This document shows, piece after piece, positions 23,719 to 33,091 of a DNA stretch of 55,682 nucleotides. Source of the stretch: Clostridia bacterium (GTDB taxonomy: Bacteria; Bacillota; Clostridia; Christensenellales; Aristaeellaceae). A program made the translations under genes and the position numbers. The DNA lies in NCBI GenBank assembly GCA_017541205.1, contig JAFXZO010000073.1:1-55682 (forward strand). The letters are read 5' to 3'. Below the pieces are notes generated by a model. That model saw only the letters and a program-made list of their open reading frames with translations. It was not told the DNA's origin and did not search any database. Within the stretch, counting starts at the first letter, position 1. The number at the start of each line of letters is the position of its first letter.

Positions 23719-24315
23719 TTATACAACCAGACGTTTTATCGTCTCCCAATCAAAGCAGCGGGTATAGTTTTCGCCGGGAAACGCGCATTGACGATTCCAC
23801 GGACGATCAAAGACCATCACCTTCAATGCAGGCAGGTGCTCAAAAAAGCGGAATGCCGCCGGCGAATCCTCGACGGCGTAATCAAACCGCATTTTGTAAT
23901 AATCTTCGAGTTCAAGGCTGAAATCGCTGTTTTTGATAAAGCTGTCCCGCCCATACTTATTCAGGCAGTACAGCTTGGCGCGTTCAAGGCCGTGAACATC
24001 CAGCCATGTCCGCGACGGATCATACGCGCTGAACGGACGCCCTGTGATGATGGATACATCATGGCTTTTGTCAAGCCAACCGTTGATGGTTTTGGATGCG
24101 CCCGGCGTTTCCGCAAATGACAGAAGCGACGCCGGTCTGTGCGCTTCCATCATCATCTGTTCATACTGCTCATCCGTCAGCGAAAACGATTTTTGCAGAT
24201 CAAAGTACCTGATATCCCCGTATGGGATGTTCTTTCCATACATTTCCGCCACAAGCCCTGTGAAGTACCGTCCGGTTTCGCACAGGCAATCGTCAAAATC
24301 AACGTAAATCTTCAT
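23719..24315 (-). CDS. HAD-like 5'-nucleotidase-type hydrolase
   Basis: The 198-residue protein starts MKIYVDFDDCLCETGRYFTG, the nucleophile motif I (DxDxCLxET) of the NagD/5' nucleotidase, C-type (NT5C) group. A later VSIITGRPFSAYD gives motif II and FDYAVEDSPAAFRF motif IV. It removes phosphate from nucleotides or related esters with Mg2+. It starts 24 bases after the choloylglycine-type hydrolase gene. Confidence 0.75.
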   Translation of the reverse strand: MKIYVDFDDCLCETGRYFTGLVAEMYGKNIPYGDIRYFDLQKSFSLTDEQYEQMMMEAHRPASLLSFAETPGASKTINGWLDKSHDVSIITGRPFSAYDPSRTWLDVHGLERAKLYCLNKYGRDSFIKNSDFSLELEDYYKMRFDYAVEDSPAAFRFFEHLPALKVMVFDRPWNRQCAFPGENYTRCFDWETIKRLVV

Positions 24316-24339
24316 ATCCCGTCATCCTTATCTTTTGTT

Positions 24340-25449
24340 TCAGCGCTTCACAAATCCGGCTTGATCGCGAAGGCGCAGCGGATACCCGGCGTCGTAGTTC
24401 TCCGCAAAGAAAAACTCGGCCCGGCATTCCTTGGGAATATACACGATGCTCCACATGGTTTTTTCATAACTGCCGTCACCCTGAGGATAATTCTTCTGCG
24501 CGACGGATTCAAGCAGCGATTTCACCGCGGCTTCGTTCGCCGTCCCATCCCAGGCTGTGAGCGTATCGAAGCGGATATGCGATTGCCGGGAACCCACGCC
24601 TTGCTTTTCGCTCTCGCACAGGTAATGATTGGTGACCGCCTTCGTTTCCGTCACCAGCATTTCCCCGTTCACATATTCCACGACCACGCTTTTGCCCGCC
24701 GCGTCCGCGATGGAAAAATGATGCGCGGAAGCCATGGAAGAATGCATGTCGTACTGCCGGAGCAGCGCGATCGCTTCATCCACGGTCGCGGCCCGGTCCA
24801 GCAGCAGGCGGATGGCCGTGGTGGTGGTCAGGTCGGCTTTATCGGTCTGCTGGTGGGTTTCTTCCTGATCGCCCGCCATCAGGTCGGCAATCATCAGTCC
24901 CTTTTCGTTCATGCCGTCCACAGGCACGTAAATCGCCGCCAGCGCCTGCATTTTGTCCATCATGGAGCCGTCCGGACGGTAATCCTCCCCAAACCCCAGG
25001 AAATCCAGGTTGCAGGTGGACACCGATTCATACCCATCGGAGGGCTTGGTGTGCACGATGATGGTCTGGCAGGCTCCCCAATCGAAGTTGCGGCCAAAGA
25101 AGGTATCGCCCCGGCCGTTCGTCAGGCAGATGGTGGAGCAGCCGAAAGCCCCGGTCTGTATCTTGTTTTCTCCCTTGTAGAAGCCGTGGGAGAGAAACTT
25201 GGTCAGGTAATCCGCCACAGCGGCATCGCTGGCCGCGCCGCCCTGTTTGAGGAATTGGTCAAACCCGTAATCCCCGGTGTATTCCATGCAGTATAGGCCG
25301 TCCTCCAGCTTTTGCACTGTGTTCGCGGCGCTGATAAAGGTTCCGAACATCACCCAGCCGCCAACCAGGACGATCATGAGCAGCGCCGCCACGATCCCCC
25401 CGATCCACGCGGCGATCCTTTTTCCTTTGCTTTTCTTTTTACCTGTCAT
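24340..25449 (-). CDS. Membrane-anchored choloylglycine-hydrolase-family (Ntn) amidase
   Basis: The 369-residue protein begins with a Lys-rich tip and a membrane helix (about 11-35). The catalytic part follows: GAFGCSTICLTNGRGD with the likely nucleophile Cys, FFGRNFDW, then GMNEKGLMIADLMAGD and ATTVDEAIAL-type repeats. This is the linear-amide C-N hydrolase fold of bile salt hydrolases and penicillin V acylases. The anchor suggests it acts outside the membrane. It could deconjugate bile salts or acyl-amides, but the pocket residues cannot be judged here. CGGAGGAAG precedes the ATG. Confidence 0.8.
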   Translation of the reverse strand: MTGKKKSKGKRIAAWIGGIVAALLMIVLVGGWVMFGTFISAANTVQKLEDGLYCMEYTGDYGFDQFLKQGGAASDAAVADYLTKFLSHGFYKGENKIQTGAFGCSTICLTNGRGDTFFGRNFDWGACQTIIVHTKPSDGYESVSTCNLDFLGFGEDYRPDGSMMDKMQALAAIYVPVDGMNEKGLMIADLMAGDQEETHQQTDKADLTTTTAIRLLLDRAATVDEAIALLRQYDMHSSMASAHHFSIADAAGKSVVVEYVNGEMLVTETKAVTNHYLCESEKQGVGSRQSHIRFDTLTAWDGTANEAAVKSLLESVAQKNYPQGDGSYEKTMWSIVYIPKECRAEFFFAENYDAGYPLRLRDQAGFVKR

Positions 25450-25502
25450 TCTCGTTCTTCCTCCGATCTTGATCCATAAGTCATAATGAAGCGCATCACA
25501 TC

Positions 25503-26012
25503 CTACAATACTTTCTGCATCACTACGGCGTCTTTATAGATCCCATTTACATAAAAATATTTTTTATATATTCCTATATCAATAAATCCCATTTTATGGT
25601 ACAAACGGATGCCTCTTGCATTATCGGAGATCACTTCCAGTTCTATCACCCTCAGCTCCATCTTCTTTGCTTGCTCGATAATTCTTTTAAGCATTTCTGT
25701 CCCAATTCCCTGATTCCAGTACGCCTTTTTTACGGAAATCGAGAATTTGGCCCTATGGCGGATTCTTGCCGCATAATATCCCTCTAATTCTGCTCTCGCA
25801 ATGATCTGGCCGTTGTCAAGAGTGATCAGAACAATACTGTTCTGAGCGTCTTTGCTCATAGCCAATTTCCGTTTTACGCCTTCAATTGGAACATTGAATT
25901 CATTTTCTCCATGTAACAAATGATCAGATTCTCCGCCCACTTGATTCAGGTAGAGAATCATTTTCTCTGCATCCTCTGAAACAGCCTCTCGAATGATATA
26001 CGGATGATCCAT
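25503..26012 (-). CDS. GNAT-family N-acetyltransferase
   Basis: The 169-residue protein has YIIREAVSEDAEKMILYLNQ, central strand IIARAELEGYYAARIRHRAK, CoA turn VKKAYWNQGIGTEMLKRII, and tail ISDNARGIRLYHKMGFIDIG. The gene is A+T-richer than its neighbours, suggesting recent transfer. Confidence 0.88.
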   Translation of the reverse strand: MDHPYIIREAVSEDAEKMILYLNQVGGESDHLLHGENEFNVPIEGVKRKLAMSKDAQNSIVLITLDNGQIIARAELEGYYAARIRHRAKFSISVKKAYWNQGIGTEMLKRIIEQAKKMELRVIELEVISDNARGIRLYHKMGFIDIGIYKKYFYVNGIYKDAVVMQKVL

Positions 26013-26065
26013 TGAATCCCTTCCTCTCCGATAACCCTATCTTGATCGACGTATCAAAACGCCTT

Positions 26066-26509
26066 TCATATCCATTCCTGAAGGAGTTCTCTCAGAGCCC
26101 TGATTTTCAGATACGGCGTTTCCACATCGGAAGCCGGATCGGCCGCGATCAGGATCGGCGTGATGCCCAGGGCCGCCGCCCGCACAAGCTGCGGATATTC
26201 CGCAGCCAAAGCGCCGCCGCTGGTTCCCACGAGATACACTTTACTGAGGGCAAGATGCGCGCACAAAGCATGGACCTGCCTGGCCCATTCGTACCACAGA
26301 TCGGCAGGCCGGGCGGCCAGACGATCGGATCGCCCGCAGCCAAGACAATCCATCGTGATCACACGGTGTTTTTCGGCCGGCATCGGAATGATCGGATCGA
26401 GCCTCCTTGAGGAAGCCGTATTGCCGTGCAGCAGCAGCGGCTTGCCCGCGCCGCAGCTTTCGTAATAGATCGGATGGTTGTCATAGGGAAATTTCTTTCC
26501 AGCCCTCAT
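26066..26509 (-). CDS. Truncated alpha/beta hydrolase
   Basis: The protein has 147 residues, about half the usual length. It has the oxyanion strand KPLLLHGNTASSRRLDPI and a nucleophile elbow VYLVGTSGGALAAEYP, but stops shortly after, in DPASDVETPYLKIRALREL, without the strands that carry the catalytic Asp and His. It is likely inactive or a fragment. An upstream TTG (26524) with GAGG and a four-base gap from the HAD gene stop is an alternative start. Confidence 0.55.
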   Translation of the reverse strand: MRAGKKFPYDNHPIYYESCGAGKPLLLHGNTASSRRLDPIIPMPAEKHRVITMDCLGCGRSDRLAARPADLWYEWARQVHALCAHLALSKVYLVGTSGGALAAEYPQLVRAAALGITPILIAADPASDVETPYLKIRALRELLQEWI

Positions 26510-26527
26510 CGCACATCCATTCAAGCG

Positions 26528-27265
26528 TTATTTCCTCATTATTCTATCTTCGGTTTCCGCCCATCTTTTGAGGATCTCATACAGTTCGTCGAAAGACGAA
26601 GCGCAAAAATCAATAGCATACGCGCGCATGGCATCGGCGACGTCCCCGGCAGGCATGAACCACACGGAACGCAGGGAAGCGTTTTTCGCGCCGAGCATGT
26701 CCGACGAGAGGGAGTCGCCGATCACGATGCAGGATGCTTTGGGCTCTCCAATCCGTTCAAGGCAGATATCAAAGTATGCTTTGGACGGCTTTGCCACGCC
26801 CATGTCTTCGCTGACGAACAAGCCGTCTATGTACCGATCAAGCCCCGTAGACGCGATCCTGCCCTTGGCGTTCACGGTCGCCCCGTTGGTAATGACATAG
26901 ATCCTCGCATCCCCGATCCCGCTCTTGATCTTCTTCACGAATTCCAGCGCGCCGTCCATGAGCACGCCGTTTATTGACATGGTTTTGATGAAATCATCGT
27001 TGACCTTCATCGGATCGAGCGCTGCCGCGTCGCCCCCGCACCACGAAAGCACATCCACAAAACGCAGGGTAAAGAGCTCGGTCCTTGATATCTTTCCTTG
27101 TTCAAGCTCCAGCCAGAGGGATCGATTGTATGCCTTAAACGCCTGATAGATTTCCTCCGAGAACGAAAGGCCGTTTGCTTTTAGCACGATTCCAAGGGCT
27201 TTATGCTCGGATGCGTGAAAATCAAGCAATGTCTGGTCGAGATCAAAGAGGAAGTTGTGATGCAT
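26528..27265 (-). CDS. HAD hydrolase, YjjG-like pyrimidine 5'-nucleotidase
   Basis: The 245-residue protein has motif I NFLFDLDQTLLDFHASEH, motif II VITNGATVNAKGR, motif III Lys in GVAKPSKAYFD, and motif IV IVIGDSLSSDMLGAKN. This pattern is close to YjjG, which dephosphorylates non-canonical pyrimidine nucleotides as a housecleaning enzyme. AGGAAAGG stands eight bases before the ATG at 27265. It is probably co-transcribed with the truncated hydrolase downstream. Confidence 0.85.
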   Translation of the reverse strand: MHHNFLFDLDQTLLDFHASEHKALGIVLKANGLSFSEEIYQAFKAYNRSLWLELEQGKISRTELFTLRFVDVLSWCGGDAAALDPMKVNDDFIKTMSINGVLMDGALEFVKKIKSGIGDARIYVITNGATVNAKGRIASTGLDRYIDGLFVSEDMGVAKPSKAYFDICLERIGEPKASCIVIGDSLSSDMLGAKNASLRSVWFMPAGDVADAMRAYAIDFCASSFDELYEILKRWAETEDRIMRK

Positions 27266-27284
27266 GGTCATTGCCTTTCCTATA

Positions 27285-28232
27285 TCAGAATCGTATCCCC
27301 ATGATTCTGCACTGTTCGGCGTTCCATTCCGTCCATTCGCGGTAGAGCTCCGAAAACGGCTTGCCGAAGACCATTTTCATCGCGCTTGGATCGACGTCCC
27401 AGTTATTGAACACCGTATCTTTGCCGTATGCGTCCACAAGATACGCGATCATGCCGGACGCCTCGCAAAGGGAAAGCTCGCCCGGCTTCAGGTTCTTATC
27501 CATTTTTTCCGTGCGCACGATCGTTTCGTTCATAACGGCATAGTAGCGTTGTCCGACCAGTCCGCCGTTTGCCGCAAGCGCGCCAAGCCCGAAATACAGC
27601 TTCCGGGGATCGATACTATTCTCCGCTTCGTCCCACGACTGATCCCACATCACCGGGGGATAACCGGCGATTTCAAAGCCCATATTTTCGGACCGTCCCA
27701 GCCGGTTTTTGCAGACGAAATTGACGACGTACTCCGCCACGCCCTCCGCCCAGAAACCGAATTGCGTGCGGGTTTGGGCGCAGTGCATGGTCAAATAGTG
27801 CACGTACTCATGCAAAAGCGTGATACGCGCGTTTTCCCATCCGTTGAACAAAGTGATGATATTTCTTCTTCCGTTATAATACGCGTTCGCCGTATCGGCC
27901 ATCCCGTCTTTGCCGCAAAAGTCGGTCAGGATATCGACAGCCGGGATCTCATCGGGGATAAAGCCTTTCAGAGCCGCGCGTGCTTCCTGCATATCCGCCT
28001 CGGCGTCGGCCAGCATCGCATACAGCCCTTCAAAGAACGCGTCCTCGCCAAGCAGCTCGATATCCGCTTTCGCAGCATACCACGTTGCCGAGTCCGTTTC
28101 GACCAAATAGGGATGTGTGTCCGCCCGTTCGCCCGTGTTCTCCGTCCGCTTAAACCCCTGCTGTTCCGCGCAGCCGCAGGCCAGCATTGCGATCAGCACC
28201 GCACCGAGCAACACAAAAGCCGTTCTTCTCAT
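27285..28232 (-). CDS. Lipoprotein with gluzincin-type HExxH peptidase motif
   Basis: The 315-residue protein has a lipoprotein signal with lipobox (AVLIAMLACGC). The mature part has ARITLLHEYVHYLTMH (HExxH zinc motif) with a nearby FWAEGVAEYV supplying a Glu ligand. This resembles the peptidase MA-like group. It would be anchored outside the membrane. Substrate unknown; no propeptide is apparent. AAAGGAG precedes the ATG. Confidence 0.75.
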   Translation of the reverse strand: MRRTAFVLLGAVLIAMLACGCAEQQGFKRTENTGERADTHPYLVETDSATWYAAKADIELLGEDAFFEGLYAMLADAEADMQEARAALKGFIPDEIPAVDILTDFCGKDGMADTANAYYNGRRNIITLFNGWENARITLLHEYVHYLTMHCAQTRTQFGFWAEGVAEYVVNFVCKNRLGRSENMGFEIAGYPPVMWDQSWDEAENSIDPRKLYFGLGALAANGGLVGQRYYAVMNETIVRTEKMDKNLKPGELSLCEASGMIAYLVDAYGKDTVFNNWDVDPSAMKMVFGKPFSELYREWTEWNAEQCRIMGIRF

Positions 28233-28377
28233 TCCTGTCCTTCTCCTTTCCCGCTATCCAATGCAAAAGATAGGCAGTGCATGGTTAAAGGCCGCGCTTT
28301 TTTGCCGGTATTTTAAGTGCAGCTGTTTTCATACTGCTTGCTCCTTTTAACATCGGATGAAGCGCTCAGCATTTTTT

Positions 28378-28410
28378 CTTTCCAATAGGTATCCCGGCAA
28401 ACCGGAAGTT
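28378..28410 (-). repeat. Dispersed repeat family, copy 1
   Basis: Read leftward AACTTCCGGTTTGCCGGGAT continues ACCTATTGGAAAG. It has CCGG-CAAA-CCGG pairing and TTCC/GGAA ends. It starts six bases past the stop of the lipoprotein gene. Related copies: 38185-38214, 43073-43123, 44608-44655 and 47011-47032. Confidence 0.65.
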
Positions 28411-28415
28411 CCTGT

Positions 28416-28748
28416 TCAGTTCATTTCTACCAGAACCGCTTTATCCGGTGAAAAATAATCGTCCGAATTGCTGCTGATCCCCGCAGCCTGATATGCCTGA
28501 TCGAAGGTTATCTCCTCTAAATTGCTTAAATATACGAAAGATGAATCCACAGCCGCGTTCGGCATTCTGCCATCAATCTCAAGCCGGTATTTATACAATC
28601 GGTCCTCACACATCCACGTCCCGTCCGTCATCTCATAGTATGTTTTCATATTCCCCTCTATCGTGTTTTTAACAGCGGCTTTCTTTGTACATCCAGAAAA
28701 TGAGATGGCCAACAGGAGACACAGCAGCATCATTGCAATTTTTTTCAT
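28416..28748 (-). CDS. Small lipoprotein of unknown function
   Basis: The 110-residue protein has a lipoprotein signal (KKIAMMLLCLLLAISFSGCT with the lipobox cysteine after SG) and an acidic, mostly beta-like mature part (YEMTDGTWMCEDRLYKYRLE). No family recognised. It follows the cation-efflux gene by 17 bases on the same strand, so it is probably in that operon. Confidence 0.6.
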   Translation of the reverse strand: MKKIAMMLLCLLLAISFSGCTKKAAVKNTIEGNMKTYYEMTDGTWMCEDRLYKYRLEIDGRMPNAAVDSSFVYLSNLEEITFDQAYQAAGISSNSDDYFSPDKAVLVEMN

Positions 28749-28765
28749 GTTCATCCCTCCGCTTT

Positions 28766-29920
28766 TTATTTGGCCTCGGCTTCTTCGCTGAAATCCGTGT
28801 CCATGGCAATTTGCAGCCTGTAATCCGGATACGCTTTCTGGACGGTTTCGCATACGTCCCGGTACACCTGTTTGCGGTCCTTGGCGTCAAAGCTCACCAC
28901 GATGTCGAACCGGATCGTCTTTTCCGCCTGATCCAGATAGAAGCCGTGCATTTGAAGCACATACGGGTTTTCGGCCGTGATCTGGGCCGCCTTTTCCCGG
29001 GCGGCCGCCGCCGCCGGGTCCTTCGTGTTATAGGAATACACGCCGACGGCTGTGAGAAGCACATGATGCTTTTCCAAAACAGTCACTGTGACTTTTCGGA
29101 TGAGCTTGTCCAGGTCGTCCGCGGAGAGGGTGTCCGGCACCTCGATATGGACGGAGCCGTTGTAGGCGTCCGGCCCGTAATTGTGCAGCACCAGGTCATA
29201 CGCGCCGCTGATTTCCGGATAGCCGGCGATGGTCGCCTTGATGTCCCGGGCAAGCTGCGCGTCGGCCCTCTCCCCCAGGATTTTGGACAGCGTCTCGCTC
29301 AGCATCCCGATCCCGGATTTGATGATCACCGCGGCGATCACCGCGCCCAGCCACGCTTCCAGGGAAACATGGAAAATCAGATAGATGCCGGCGGCCAGCA
29401 GCGTAGACGCGGAAATCACGGAATCCAGCGTCGCGTCCTCGCCGGAATTGACGAGGGAATCGGAATGGACTTTCTCCCCGACGCGCTTCACATACCGGCC
29501 CAAAACGATTTTGACCAAAACCGCAACGGCCACGATGATGAGGGAAAGGGCGGAGTAGTCCGGCGTTTCGGGACTGATGATCTTTTTTATAGATTCCACG
29601 AACGCGGTGACGCCCGCGTACAGCACCAGCAGCGAAATCACCATGGCGCTCAGGTATTCGATCCTGCCGTAGCCGAAGGGATGCTTCCTGTCCGGCTCTT
29701 TCCCGGCCAGCTTCGTCCCCACGATGGTGATGACGGAGCTGGCCGCGTCCGACAGGTTGTTCACCGCGTCCATCACGATGGCGATGGAATGGGCGGTCAG
29801 CCCGACGGCCGCCTTGAAGGCCGCTAAAAATACATTCGCCAAAATCCCAATGACGCTGGTTCTCACGATCACAGCGTCACGGCTGTTTTTTCTTTCCGAA
29901 TCTTCGTTCCTCACGATCAT
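28766..29920 (-). CDS. Cation diffusion facilitator (metal efflux) family transporter
   Basis: The 384-residue protein has six helices with the site-A metal motifs HSIAIVMDAVNNLSDAASS (NxxxD-type) and HSDSLVNSGEDATLDS. It also has a cytosolic tail with an extra ferredoxin-like part (DLVLHNYGPDAYNGSVHIEV) and a further C-terminal extension (about 290-384) longer than the ~300 residues of many members. Members export Zn2+, Fe2+ or Mn2+ in exchange for H+. The lack of a His-rich loop and the DxxxD-type site suggest Mn/Fe over Zn, but this is not certain. It lies 17 bases after the radical SAM gene. Confidence 0.9.
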   Translation of the reverse strand: MIVRNEDSERKNSRDAVIVRTSVIGILANVFLAAFKAAVGLTAHSIAIVMDAVNNLSDAASSVITIVGTKLAGKEPDRKHPFGYGRIEYLSAMVISLLVLYAGVTAFVESIKKIISPETPDYSALSLIIVAVAVLVKIVLGRYVKRVGEKVHSDSLVNSGEDATLDSVISASTLLAAGIYLIFHVSLEAWLGAVIAAVIIKSGIGMLSETLSKILGERADAQLARDIKATIAGYPEISGAYDLVLHNYGPDAYNGSVHIEVPDTLSADDLDKLIRKVTVTVLEKHHVLLTAVGVYSYNTKDPAAAAAREKAAQITAENPYVLQMHGFYLDQAEKTIRFDIVVSFDAKDRKQVYRDVCETVQKAYPDYRLQIAMDTDFSEEAEAK

Positions 29921-29937
29921 CCGCCGCCTTTCCCGCT

Positions 29938-31035
29938 TTAAGTCAGTAATGCCTGCACCTGTTCGCGCTTTTCATACAAGACGCAGCCGCCCCTGTGATC
30001 GTCGTTAAGCAGATCGCCGGACTGAAGCGCGGTAAACAGGGAAGAATGCAAGGCGCCTTTCAGGCCCTTCTCCCGAACGTTCACGTCGGAATAGGGCGAG
30101 AAGGGACACGGCTCCGCGCCGCCGTGGGAATTGATGTGGAAAAACCCTCTCCCCGCCGCCAGGCACCCGCCGGAACTCTTTTCGTCGCCGGGGAAGGAGA
30201 TGAACACCATTTCAGGGACTTCCCTGCGCAGGCGGTCGATTTCCCCGGCTAAATATTCCCTTTCGGTATCTCCGGGAGCCAGTTCCTGGCTTTCCTCCGT
30301 CACCGGTACGAATTCCACAAAGATGACGGCCTTGCAGCCGCGGTCAGAGAGGCTCTGGATAAAGGAATCGGAGGATACTTCTTTCAGGTTTTCCGTCGTG
30401 ACCGTGACGGAGGCCCCGAAGATCAGCCCTTTCTTTTGAAAGGCGTCCATGTTGGCGATCAGGCGGTCGTAGATCCCTTTTCCGCGCCTCGCGTCGGTTG
30501 CTTCCCGGTTTCCCTCGATGCTCATGATGGGAAGCAGGTTGCGGCAGCGGTCAAACAGGGAAAGATATTTGTCGTCGATGAAGGTGCCGTTGGTGAAGAT
30601 GGGGAACAGGATGTTGGGGCGCTCTCCGGCGGCCTCGATCACGTCCCGCCGCAGCATGGGTTCCCCGCCCGCCAGCAGGATAAAGCTGATGCCCATATCG
30701 TCCGCTTCACTGAAAACCCGGCCCCATTCCTCGCCCGTCATCTGCGCCACCGGTTCCGCGTCCACCGTAGCGTGGTTGCACCGGGAATAGCAGCCCGCGC
30801 AGTGGAGGTTGCATTTGCTGGTAATGCTGGCGATCAGGAAGGGAGGGACGTGCTCCCCGTTCTTTTCCGTTTCCGCCCGTCGTTTGGAAGCGGCCCGGCT
30901 CGCGGCGGCGAACCGGAGCATAAAGGCGCTTTCTTTCGGGTTTTTGAGCGTGGCCTTGACGGCGTCCTTCACCACCCGCTCCACGCCTTTTGTCATATAA
31001 GCCTGTATATCAAAGCTCTGATCCATACTTCGCAT
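29938..31035 (-). CDS. Radical SAM protein
   Basis: The 365-residue protein carries the [4Fe-4S] motif SKCNLHCAGCYSRC (CxxxCxxC), a GGEP glycine motif in ILLAGGEPMLRRDV, and later IFTNGTFIDDKYLSLFDRCR. The C-terminal region has cysteines in ACPFSPYSD-like order (EPCPFSPYSDVNVR), as in SPASM-type or MoaA/NirJ/PqqE-like enzymes. A helical N-terminal part (about 1-70) precedes the barrel. The reaction is unknown. GGAGGG eight bases ahead sets the start. Confidence 0.85.
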   Translation of the reverse strand: MRSMDQSFDIQAYMTKGVERVVKDAVKATLKNPKESAFMLRFAAASRAASKRRAETEKNGEHVPPFLIASITSKCNLHCAGCYSRCNHATVDAEPVAQMTGEEWGRVFSEADDMGISFILLAGGEPMLRRDVIEAAGERPNILFPIFTNGTFIDDKYLSLFDRCRNLLPIMSIEGNREATDARRGKGIYDRLIANMDAFQKKGLIFGASVTVTTENLKEVSSDSFIQSLSDRGCKAVIFVEFVPVTEESQELAPGDTEREYLAGEIDRLRREVPEMVFISFPGDEKSSGGCLAAGRGFFHINSHGGAEPCPFSPYSDVNVREKGLKGALHSSLFTALQSGDLLNDDHRGGCVLYEKREQVQALLT

Positions 31036-31163
31036 TCAATGATCCCTCCGCAATGTCCTTTCTGATAACCACAAATCCTATTGTAATCACGAGCCGAGGA
31101 AAATCAATACAAAATCGCTCTCCATTTCTCTCATTATGAGATATAACCGCCTCCGTTTGCGTT

Positions 31164-31466
31164 TTACTTTTCCAGCGGTCCCTTGTAGGATATGATCCCG
31201 CCGATGCTTTTGACGTTCTGATACCCCATCCGCGTAAGGCGGCTCACAGCCCGCCTGCTCCTTGTGCCGCGCAGACAGTAGACGAAAAGCGGCTTGTCCT
31301 TCGGCAGCGTTACTTGCTCAATCGCGGACAGGGGCGCGTTGACGGCGCCGGGAATATGGCCGGATCGGAACTCGTCGGCCTCCCGGACATCCAGGAGAAC
31401 AGCGCCCGGCGTATTCCGGCATTCCTCAACCGCATCGTTTATGCTGGCCCTTTTGAAGAAAAACAT
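31164..31466 (-). CDS. Rhodanese-like sulfurtransferase domain protein
   Basis: The 100-residue single-domain protein reads AVLLDVREADEFRSGHIPGA with the catalytic Cys in FVYCLRGTRSRRA. Family members move sulfane sulfur between carriers. The six-residue active loop CLRGTR is of the thiosulfate/persulfide type. GAGGAGG precedes the ATG. A short stretch upstream in the same frame (about 31556-31467) may be a relic of another gene. Confidence 0.85.
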   Translation of the reverse strand: MFFFKRASINDAVEECRNTPGAVLLDVREADEFRSGHIPGAVNAPLSAIEQVTLPKDKPLFVYCLRGTRSRRAVSRLTRMGYQNVKSIGGIISYKGPLEK

Positions 31467-31569
31467 TTCCTGCCTCCTCTGCTCCATCCCAAATCCGTAT
31501 ACACCCGCATCCAGAGGAACGGTCCAGCCGCTCACGTTCCCGATCCGCAGGGGCATCGTCAGCCTTTTC

Positions 31570-32289
31570 TCACAGCGTTCTTTTCATCGCCTCGACAAAT
31601 GCGCCGAATATTTTTCTGCTGTTTTCGTCCGTCCTGTACGCAAACTCCGGGTGCCATTGGACGGCCCACAGGAAACGCTGATCCGGCTTGTAAAAGGCTT
31701 CCACGATGCCGTCGGGCGCGGCGGCCATCACTTGAAGCCCCTTTGCGATGGCCTTCACCGCCTGATGATGATAGCTGTTGACCGGCAAAGTTTCTTTTTC
31801 CAGACAAGCATATAACGGAGAATCCCTGTATACCGCCACATCATGCACAGGCTGGTCGTAAGGCGGCTGGCCGTGGTGGTTTGTTTCGGAAGGGTGCTGC
31901 AGCGGGAGATCCTGATACAGCGTTCCGCCAAGCGCCGCGTTGATGAGCTGAATGCCCCGGCAGATGCCGAGCACAGGCTTGTCCGCTTCCACAGCTTTTT
32001 TCAGCACAACGGTTTCCATCTGATCCCGCTTTTCACAGCAGGAAACAAGCCCCTCCATGGGCTGCTCGCGATAAAGATACGGGGATACGTCGTGACCTCC
32101 GGTGAATAGGAACCCGTCGCAGAGTTCCGTCAGCTGCGTCAGTTCCTCCTCGTCCGTGGAGAACGGGAAGATAAACGGAAGCGCCCCGGCCTGATGGAGT
32201 CCGTCCATATAGCCCGGCAGCATCCAGATGCTGTCTTTTTCATCATCCCACAACGGCATGACGCCTACGATGGGTTTCTTCTGCTTCAT
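31570..32289 (-). CDS. Class I glutamine amidotransferase-like peptidase C26 (gamma-glutamyl-GABA hydrolase type)
   Basis: The 239-residue protein has the nucleophile elbow PVLGICRGIQLINAALGGTL, a His in WAVQWHPEFAY and the start IVGVMPLWDDEKDSIWMLPG. This is the PuuD/peptidase C26 layout. It hydrolyses gamma-glutamyl amides such as gamma-glutamyl-GABA, or relatives. No puu pathway genes are nearby. Confidence 0.85.
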   Translation of the reverse strand: MKQKKPIVGVMPLWDDEKDSIWMLPGYMDGLHQAGALPFIFPFSTDEEELTQLTELCDGFLFTGGHDVSPYLYREQPMEGLVSCCEKRDQMETVVLKKAVEADKPVLGICRGIQLINAALGGTLYQDLPLQHPSETNHHGQPPYDQPVHDVAVYRDSPLYACLEKETLPVNSYHHQAVKAIAKGLQVMAAAPDGIVEAFYKPDQRFLWAVQWHPEFAYRTDENSRKIFGAFVEAMKRTL

Positions 32290-32341
32290 ATTTTATGCCC
32301 TTTCCGACGGTTCTTGCCATCATAAAACGTTAAACGGGGAC

Positions 32342-33091
32342 TTAGCCGCCATATGCAGCGCTGAAATCCTCTCCCCCGTTCAGCCTGTCTATCAGCTCCA
32401 TGAAACCCTGCAAGCCATGGTTTTCCAGTCATTCGGCGACATCGTGCTTCGCGTTCAGGTAACGGAAACGCCGATCTTCTTTTGTGCCCGAATAAAACTC
32501 CGCCGCCGTATCCATGGCTTCATGCGCGACAGTGTTTTTTCCGTTATCGGTCTGTTCTGCCCACGCTTCCGGTGCGTACTGTTCACGGTAGTCGTTCTGC
32601 AGGGCGATCCCCTCGTCGAACCAAGTCGGGATCCGAAGAAACGCTTTTCCCGAAAGCCGTTCGTACAGCTCCGCGTGCGTAAGCTCATGCGCAAGAACGT
32701 CAACGGTCAGGTATTCAGCAGAAACGGAAATATAGCTCTTCTTTACGGGAAACAGAACAGTCTGTGTATCGTGGTCTCCGCCGAGCTTTGCAAGCAGTTT
32801 TTCATCGTCGCATATCATGATGACCGTGTGATCCAGGCACGTCAATGATCCGAAAAAAACCGCATCACGCGATTTTGCTTCGCCGATCAGGCGGATGATC
32901 TCCTCTCTGCTTCCCGCGTAATCCCTGTTCACATAAACATTGTCCGCTATTTCTTCAAAGGAAGCCCTGCGGGAAACGCTCATGCGGTATCCGGTCGGAT
33001 TGAACTCAAAAAACCAGACCACTGCAGCTGCGATTAGAAAAATGAGCGAGAAAAAAACGATCAAAATGACTTTTCTCTTTTTTGCTTTCAT
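32342..33091 (-). pseudogene. Membrane-anchored gluzincin with premature TGA
   Basis: The first 220 codons give an N-terminal membrane anchor (KVILIVFFSLIFLIAAAVVW) and a zinc site VLAHELTHAELYERLSG (HExxH) with Glu in PTWFDEGIALQND. A TGA at 32431-32429 ends the frame after KHDVAE. The same frame then continues LENHGLQGFMELIDRLNGGE and DFSAAYGG to TAA at 32342. A tryptophan (WLENHG) would suit the TGA position, so a TGG-to-TGA change seems to have cut 28 residues. The truncated 220-residue product may still be made and active. Confidence 0.6.
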
